From: Alcanivorax sp.
Lineage (GTDB): Bacteria > Pseudomonadota > Gammaproteobacteria > Pseudomonadales > Alcanivoracaceae
DNA: 64,000 nucleotides
Direction: 5' to 3'
Assembly (NCBI RefSeq): GCF_019431375.1
Contig: NZ_CP080267.1
Span: forward strand, 3,870,540 to 3,934,539
Shown here piece by piece: positions 58,647-64,000 of this stretch (position 1 is the first letter of the stretch; the number at the start of each line of letters is the position of its first letter). Below the pieces are notes generated by a model, which saw only the letters and a list, made by a program, of their open reading frames with translations, ran no database searches and was not told where the DNA came from. A program made the position numbers and the translations under genes.

Positions 58647-61600
58647 ATGCTGATCCTCTCCGGAAGCCCGGCCCTGTCCGCATTTCGTAAGGAAAAACTG
58701 CTGGAGTCCCTGACGGGTATTTCTGCGATCTCTGCCCGTTATGTGCATTTTGTGGCGATCAAGTCGCCCCTCAGCAATGAGCAGCAACAGGTGCTGGAAG
58801 GGCTGTTGCAGTACGGCCCCAGCCTGGAAGAGGACGACGTGGACGGGCAGCGCTTTGTGGTGGTGCCGCGCCCGGGCACCATTTCGCCCTGGTCGTCCAA
58901 GGCCACGGACATTTGCCATAACGCCGGCCTTACCCAGGTGGAGCGGGTAGAGCGGGGCATCGAATACCGGCTGGCCGGCGAGGCTGCCTGTGAAGAAAGC
59001 CGGTCCGCCTTGGCGCCGGCCCTGCACGATCGCATGGTGGAAGTGGTGCTGGCGGAGCTGGAAGAGGCCGAGGCCCTGTTCTCACATCACTCCCCCCGCG
59101 AGCTGACTACGGTGGATGTGATCGGTGGTGGTCGTGAAGCGCTGGAAACGGCGAACAGCGAGCTCGGCCTGGCCCTGGCCGAGGATGAAATCGACTACCT
59201 GGTGGAGCGTTTCACGGCGCTGGGCCGTAACCCCTCCGATGCGGAACTGATGATGTTCGCCCAGGCCAACTCGGAGCACTGCCGCCACAAGATCTTCAAC
59301 GCGGACTGGACCATCGACGGCGAAGACCAGGATCTGAGCCTGTTCGGCATGATCCGCAACACCTATAACCATGCCCCGGAAGGCGTGTTGAGTGCCTACA
59401 AGGACAACGCTTCAGTCGTGGCCGGGCCGGTGGCGGATCGCTTCTTCCCGGCACCAGGCAGTGCCGAGTACCAGTTCGTCAACGAGCCGGTGCATCTGCT
59501 GATGAAGGTGGAAACCCACAACCACCCCACCGCCATCGCGCCCCACCCGGGCGCGGCCACTGGGTCTGGCGGTGAGATTCGTGACGAGGGCGCCACCGGC
59601 CGTGGTTCCAAACCCAAGGCGGGCCTGAACGGCTTCTCCGTGTCCAACCTGAATATCCCCGGTTTCGAGCAGCCCTGGGAAACGCCCTATGGCAAGCCCG
59701 GGCGCATTGCCTCGGCGCTGGACATCATGATCGAAGGCCCCATCGGTGCTGCTGCCTTCAATAACGAATTCGGTCGCCCCAACCTGTGTGGTTACTTCCG
59801 CACCCTGGAAATCCAGGCGCCGGGCGTGAATGGCGACGAAGTGCGTGGTTACCACAAGCCGATCATGATCGCCGGTGGCCTGGGCAATATCCGAGACGGC
59901 CATGTGGAAAAGAACCCGATTCCCGCCGGCGCCAAGATCATCGTGCTGGGTGGCCCGGCCATGCTCATCGGCCTGGGCGGCGGCGCAGCCAGCTCCATGG
60001 CCTCCGGTGAGTCCGACGAAACCCTGGATTTTGCCTCCGTGCAGCGGGACAACCCGGAAATCGAGCGCCGGGTGCAGGAAGTCATCGATCGCTGCTGGGC
60101 GGAAGGCGACAACAACCCCATCGTTTCCATCCATGATGTGGGCGCCGGCGGCCTGTCCAACGCCCTGCCGGAACTGGTGCACGACCATGACATGGGCGCG
60201 AAACTGGAACTGCGTGAAATCCCCAGCTCCGAGCCCGGCATGAGCCCGGTGGAGATCTGGTGTAACGAAGCCCAGGAGCGTTACGTGCTGGCAGTGATGC
60301 CGGAGGATATCGAGCGCTTCGATGCCATCTGTCAGCGCGAGCGCACGCCCTACGCGGTGCTGGGTGAAGCCACCAGTGAAGAGCATCTGACGGTCAGCGA
60401 CGAACACTTCGGCAAGGCGCCAGTGGATCTGCCCATGGACCTGCTGTTCGGCAAGCCGCCGAAAATGCAGCGCAGCTTTGACCGGGAAGATTTCCTGCGC
60501 CAGACCTTCACCACCGACGGCATCGACCTGAAAGAAGCCGGCGAGCGTGTGCTGCGCCTGCCCACGGTGGCGTCGAAAAGCTTCCTGATCACCATCGGCG
60601 ATCGATCCATCACCGGTCTGGTTCATCGCGACCAGATGGTGGGTCCCTGGCAGGTGCCGGTGGCCGACTGTGCGGTGACCGCCACCGGTTTCAACCCCAA
60701 TCAGGACAATGTAAGCACGGGCGAAGCCATGGCCATGGGGGAACGCACCCCGGTAGCCCTGGTGGACGCAGCGGCTTCCGGTCGCATGGCCGTGGCCGAA
60801 TCCATCACCAACATTGCCAGCGCCCATATCGGTGACCTGGGCCAGATTCGTCTGTCCGCCAACTGGATGGCCGCCGCCGGTCACCCGGGCGAGGACCAGG
60901 CCCTGTTCGATACCGTGAAAACGGTGGGCATGGAATTGTGCCCGCAGCTGGGCATCGCCATTCCGGTGGGCAAGGATTCCCTGTCCATGCGCACCGTGTG
61001 GAACGAAAAGGGCATCGACAAGAGCGTTACCGCGCCCCTGTCCCTGGTGATCTCCGCGTTTTCCGGTGTTACCGACATTGATCTGACCGTGACCCCGGAA
61101 CTGAAAACCGGGGTCGACAGTGAACTGCTGCTGGTGGATCTGGGCCGTGGCCAGAACCGCCTGGCGGGCTCCGCCCTGGCCCAGGTGTTCGGCAAGGTGG
61201 GCGATGTGCCGCCGGACCTGGATGATGCCAAGGATCTGATCGCCTTCTTCGAGGTCACCCAGCAGCTGCTGGCCGAGCGCAAACTGCTGGCCTACCACGA
61301 CCGTTCCGACGGCGGCCTGTTTACTACCCTGGTGGAAATGGCCTTTGCCGGTCGCACCGGCCTGGATATCACCCTGGATCATATCGCCGGTGATAACCCG
61401 GAAGCGGTGGCGGCATTGTTTGCCGAAGAACTGGGCGCGGTGCTGCAGATCAGCCCGGCCCACCGGCAGGAGATCCTGGCCCGTTACGCTGAAGCCGGTC
61501 TCAGCCAGTGCGTTCACCACCTGGGTCAGCCGGACGGCGACGATGTGATTCGCCTGCGTCTGGGTGGTGGCATCCTGCTGGAAACCCCGCGCCGGGAATT

Positions 61601-62549
61601 GCAGCGCATCTGGGCGGAAACCAGCTACCAGATCCAGTCCCTGCGTGATAACCCGGATTGCGCCCGTCAGGAATTCGAGGCCATCCCGGACAACAATAAT
61701 CCGGGCCTGAATGTGCGCCTGACCTTTGACATGACCGAGAACCCGGCGGCGCCTTACATTAACAGTGGCGCCAAGCCGAAGATGGCGATCCTGCGCGAGC
61801 AGGGCGTCAACGGCCAGACCGAAATGGCAGCGGCGTTCGACCGAGTTGGCTTCTCCGCCATCGACGTGCACATGAGCGACCTGTTGGCCGGGCGGGTACA
61901 ACTGGATGACTTCAAGGGCCTGGTGGCCTGTGGCGGTTTCTCCTACGGGGATGTGCTGGGAGCCGGCGGTGGCTGGGCCAAGACCGTGCTCTACAACCCG
62001 GAACTGCGCGAAGCCTTCAATCGTTTCTTCTTCCGCGAAGATACCTTTGCGCTTGGCGTGTGTAACGGCTGTCAGATGCTGTCCCACCTGAAGGACCTGA
62101 TCCCCGGTGCCGAGCACTGGCCGCGCTTTGTGCGCAACCTGTCCGAGCAGTTCGAGGCGCGCACTTCCCTGGTGGAAATCCAGGATTCCCCGTCCATCCT
62201 GCTCAAGGACATGGCCGGTACCCGCATTCCCATTGCGGTCGCCCATGGCGAAGGCCGTGTAGAGCTGGGTGATGACGCCCTGAATCGCAACATCGAGCAG
62301 CGTCTGGTGGCACTGCGCTATGTGGATGGCCAGGGCAACCCGGCGGAACAGTATCCGGCGAACCCCAACGGTTCGCCCCAGGGCGTTACCGGTTTCACCA
62401 CTACCGACGGGCGCGTCACCATCATGATGCCGCACCCGGAGCGGGTGTTCCGTGTGCTGCAGAACAGCTGGATTCCGGACGACTGGCGCGGCCACGAAAA
62501 CGGCCCCTGGCTGCGGATGTTTGCCAATGCACGGAAGTGGGTGGGGTAA
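58647..62549 (+). CDS. purL: Phosphoribosylformylglycinamidine synthase PurL
   Basis: PurL makes FGAM from FGAR, glutamine and ATP in purine synthesis. The 1300-residue single-chain (large) type has the N-terminal PurS-like domain and the AIRS-like domains with MMFAQANSEHCRHKIFNA and METHNHPTAIAPHPGAATG-like KVETHNHPT. The C-terminal glutamine amidotransferase has the nucleophile in GVCNGCQMLSHL and HGEGR, PHPER. Length is normal for Proteobacteria. Confidence 0.98.
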   Translation: MLILSGSPALSAFRKEKLLESLTGISAISARYVHFVAIKSPLSNEQQQVLEGLLQYGPSLEEDDVDGQRFVVVPRPGTISPWSSKATDICHNAGLTQVERVERGIEYRLAGEAACEESRSALAPALHDRMVEVVLAELEEAEALFSHHSPRELTTVDVIGGGREALETANSELGLALAEDEIDYLVERFTALGRNPSDAELMMFAQANSEHCRHKIFNADWTIDGEDQDLSLFGMIRNTYNHAPEGVLSAYKDNASVVAGPVADRFFPAPGSAEYQFVNEPVHLLMKVETHNHPTAIAPHPGAATGSGGEIRDEGATGRGSKPKAGLNGFSVSNLNIPGFEQPWETPYGKPGRIASALDIMIEGPIGAAAFNNEFGRPNLCGYFRTLEIQAPGVNGDEVRGYHKPIMIAGGLGNIRDGHVEKNPIPAGAKIIVLGGPAMLIGLGGGAASSMASGESDETLDFASVQRDNPEIERRVQEVIDRCWAEGDNNPIVSIHDVGAGGLSNALPELVHDHDMGAKLELREIPSSEPGMSPVEIWCNEAQERYVLAVMPEDIERFDAICQRERTPYAVLGEATSEEHLTVSDEHFGKAPVDLPMDLLFGKPPKMQRSFDREDFLRQTFTTDGIDLKEAGERVLRLPTVASKSFLITIGDRSITGLVHRDQMVGPWQVPVADCAVTATGFNPNQDNVSTGEAMAMGERTPVALVDAAASGRMAVAESITNIASAHIGDLGQIRLSANWMAAAGHPGEDQALFDTVKTVGMELCPQLGIAIPVGKDSLSMRTVWNEKGIDKSVTAPLSLVISAFSGVTDIDLTVTPELKTGVDSELLLVDLGRGQNRLAGSALAQVFGKVGDVPPDLDDAKDLIAFFEVTQQLLAERKLLAYHDRSDGGLFTTLVEMAFAGRTGLDITLDHIAGDNPEAVAALFAEELGAVLQISPAHRQEILARYAEAGLSQCVHHLGQPDGDDVIRLRLGGGILLETPRRELQRIWAETSYQIQSLRDNPDCARQEFEAIPDNNNPGLNVRLTFDMTENPAAPYINSGAKPKMAILREQGVNGQTEMAAAFDRVGFSAIDVHMSDLLAGRVQLDDFKGLVACGGFSYGDVLGAGGGWAKTVLYNPELREAFNRFFFREDTFALGVCNGCQMLSHLKDLIPGAEHWPRFVRNLSEQFEARTSLVEIQDSPSILLKDMAGTRIPIAVAHGEGRVELGDDALNRNIEQRLVALRYVDGQGNPAEQYPANPNGSPQGVTGFTTTDGRVTIMMPHPERVFRVLQNSWIPDDWRGHENGPWLRMFANARKWVG

Positions 62550-62552
62550 AGG

Positions 62553-62728
62553 CAGTTAACAGTTAATAGTGAACAGTTAACAGCTGGGATCAAAAGCTGA
62601 AAAGAAAGGCGGAAATGGCTTGGCTATTTCCGCCTTTTTTATGTCCTTTTATGAGCTTGAGCTGAATAGCGGCTCCCCTCAGAATCAAACGCTTGTTTAG
62701 ATTTTGCTATTAACTATTCACTACCTAC
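62553..62728. repeat. Nested palindromic element with GTTAAC/GTGAACA arms
   Basis: The left arm (62553-62584, CAGTTAACAGTTAATAGTGAACA...) and right arm (62706-62728, GCTATTAACTATTCAC...) are inverted, with 18 of 23 aligned positions matching. The core has the terminator at 62605-62640. The arm words are those of the copy at 11162-11322, but the core sequence is unrelated. It lies between purL and the first hotdog gene, starting 3 bp after the purL stop. Confidence 0.78.
62605..62640 (+). terminator. purL terminator
   Basis: AAAGGCGGAAAT (62605-62616) pairs perfectly with ATTTCCGCCTTT (62626-62637) over a 9-nt loop and is followed by TTT. Confidence 0.92.
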
Positions 62729-62738
62729 TGGTGTTCCT

Positions 62739-63404
62739 GTGTCAGAAAAAACCTTCGGGCCTTTCGAATTGCAAAAGGCCTACAGCAACGAGCCTGTGCC
62801 GGCGGATTTTGTTGAGCGACGTCGTATCAGTGCGGCCATGCAGACTCTGGCGGAGCGGCTGATTCGGGCCGAGGGCGATCTCGACACGCTCAGTGGCTGG
62901 GCGGATCAGCTGGAAGCGCTGGTGGCAACGGTGGGGGAGCCGGAGCGGCGCGATACCCGCGCGGCCAATCGCAAGCTGTTTACTGGCTCGGCCACCACCG
63001 AGGATATTTTTCACATGATGGACTACGACCCGGTGGGTGGGCCTTCCAACCCCATTGCCCCCCAGGTGGAGTGGCTGCAGGAAGATCAGAACGGTATCGA
63101 AGGGGCCCTGCGTCTGGGGCTGCAATATCAGGGGCCACCAGGGCGGGTGCACGGTGGTGTGATCGCCTGGCTGTTGGACGCGGCCCTGTCCCGGGCCCTG
63201 CATGCGGCGTTCCGGTTGGGTGTAACCGGTACCCTGAATATTCGCTACCTGGCGGCCACTCCCATCGAAGATACCATCCATTGCCGGGCCCGGATCACCG
63301 GCCAGGAAGGCCGCAAGATCTTTGTGGAAGGCGGCATCTGGCACGGTGACACCCAGACGGTCAGCGCGGAAGGCATCTGGCTGACACCGAAGAGTCTGGG
63401 GTAG
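62739..63404 (+). CDS. PaaI-family hotdog thioesterase, tandem copy 1
   Basis: The 221-residue protein starts at GTG 62739. The N-terminal half is helical and unassigned. The C-terminal hotdog domain has QYQGPPGRVHGGVIAWLLDAALS and TGTLNIRYLAATPIEDTI. The second half matches PaaI/4HBT thioesterases, which act on acyl-CoA. It is followed 2 bp later by a related gene. The substrate is unknown. Confidence 0.82.
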   Translation: MSEKTFGPFELQKAYSNEPVPADFVERRRISAAMQTLAERLIRAEGDLDTLSGWADQLEALVATVGEPERRDTRAANRKLFTGSATTEDIFHMMDYDPVGGPSNPIAPQVEWLQEDQNGIEGALRLGLQYQGPPGRVHGGVIAWLLDAALSRALHAAFRLGVTGTLNIRYLAATPIEDTIHCRARITGQEGRKIFVEGGIWHGDTQTVSAEGIWLTPKSLG

Positions 63405-63406
63405 TC

Positions 63407-64000
63407 ATGAGCGAGCGACGTTATCACTTCCGCGACATTCTCGTGGCGGAAACACCGGAACCTTCGCCCCGGGCGCGACTGCACCGGCAGCTGGGCCAGG
63501 AACTGGTCGGGTTGACCGAGCAGGTTCTGCGTCTGGATGCGCCGGACGACAAGCTTCACGAATATATTGAACACATCCGCCAGCTGCGCAACGATCTGGC
63601 CCAGTATGGCCAGCGGGACTATAACGGCATTCTGGAAAGGCTGCTGGCCGGAGAAGGCTCCGCCGATGATGTCACCGATCTGGTGGATTTCGAAATCCTT
63701 ACCGGCAAGGCCTCCGCCATGTCACCACCGCTGGAATTGTGGCTGGATGGGGACCGGGTCCGTGGCCGCGCCACCTTTGGCCTGGCCTTTCAGGGACCAC
63801 CCGGGCGGGTACATGGTGGTGTGCTGTCCCTGGCACTGGATATGCTGATGGCCAAAACCCAGGATTTCGTGAAACAGATCGGCATGACCGGTACCCTCAA
63901 TATTCGCTATCTGGCGGGTACGCCCATCAATACACCGGTGGAGTTCGAGGCCCGGCTGGTCACCCTGGAGCGGCGCAAGCTGCGTTGCGAAGGCAGTGTC
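63407..64000 (+). CDS. PaaI-family hotdog thioesterase, tandem copy 2, cut by window end
   Basis: An ATG at 63407 opens a frame that runs to the window edge (198 codons so far) starting MSERRYHFRDILVAE. It shares AFQGPPGRVHGGVLSLALD and GMTGTLNIRYLAGTPI with copy 1 in the same order, so the two arose by duplication. Copy 1 and copy 2 may form a heterodimer. The C-terminus is missing from the window. Confidence 0.8.
   Translation, partial: MSERRYHFRDILVAETPEPSPRARLHRQLGQELVGLTEQVLRLDAPDDKLHEYIEHIRQLRNDLAQYGQRDYNGILERLLAGEGSADDVTDLVDFEILTGKASAMSPPLELWLDGDRVRGRATFGLAFQGPPGRVHGGVLSLALDMLMAKTQDFVKQIGMTGTLNIRYLAGTPINTPVEFEARLVTLERRKLRCEGSV

Noticed and set aside
59412..62495. Very long open frame (about 1027 codons) on the minus strand
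   Set aside because: It lies wholly inside purL in another frame. Its composition is the antisense shadow of a GC-rich gene with rare stop codons, and no domain is recognisable.

Overview
The window looks like a core chromosomal segment of a GC-rich gammaproteobacterium. The gene order ruvC-ruvA-ruvB-ybgC-tolQRAB-pal-cpoB-queE-queC-tRNA-Lys, the dapA-bamC-MBL-purC cluster, the PA4642-family protein and the RegB/RegA-type pair point to the Pseudomonadales/Oceanospirillales. The overall flavour resembles Alcanivorax, but that genus assignment is inference. No rRNA, CRISPR array, integrase or intact insertion sequence is visible.

Layout. 1-5.0 kb: end of an unknown gene, RhlE helicase, glycerophosphodiesterase, an unlisted 44-codon gene and RecQ, all on the minus strand except the first. 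5.0-8.8 kb: chromate transporter, TetR regulator and AidB-like acyl-CoA dehydrogenase. 8.8-11.3 kb: a small accessory block holding a ParA-like ATPase without ParB and a DUF4062 protein, with a MITE-like palindrome between them and two related 160-bp palindromic elements at its ends. 11.3-24.2 kb: proS, a thioesterase, tamA/tamB, a RegA/RegB two-component pair, a methyltransferase with a secreted unknown, a PA4642-family gene and an HU-family gene. 24.5-36.3 kb: aspS, yebC, ruvCAB, the complete Tol-Pal operon, queE, queC and tRNA-Lys. 36.5-43.7 kb: a SLOG protein and a six-gene operon that reads as a blue-light/photooxidative stress operon (DUF523-DUF1722, MerR/LitR-type regulator, photolyase, FAD oxidoreductase, DUF1365, CFA-like methyltransferase). 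Its promoter carries TGTACA-N12-TGTACA around the -10 box. 43.8-64 kb: nadA, bepA-like protease, tusA, perM, bcp, gcvR, dapA-bamC-MBL-purC, two small envelope proteins, an HD protein, a GntR regulator, tRNA-Val, a DUF72 pair, mltF, purL and two tandem hotdog thioesterases, the last cut by the window edge.

The least explained signal is non-coding. At least nine gene junctions carry elements whose two ends are inverted copies of short, degenerate tandem words. The words differ from site to site (GCTAGAA; GTTAATAGTGAACA-like; CTTGCAA; CACAGAGG). The ends enclose a terminator or a REP sequence. Four further sites carry REP-type palindromes. Seven of the nine convergent gene junctions in the window hold one of these two kinds, and apart from the distinct MITE-like palindrome none sits at a divergent promoter junction. 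I treat this as the main candidate for an undescribed or poorly described system; the light operon is the best supported coherent functional unit.
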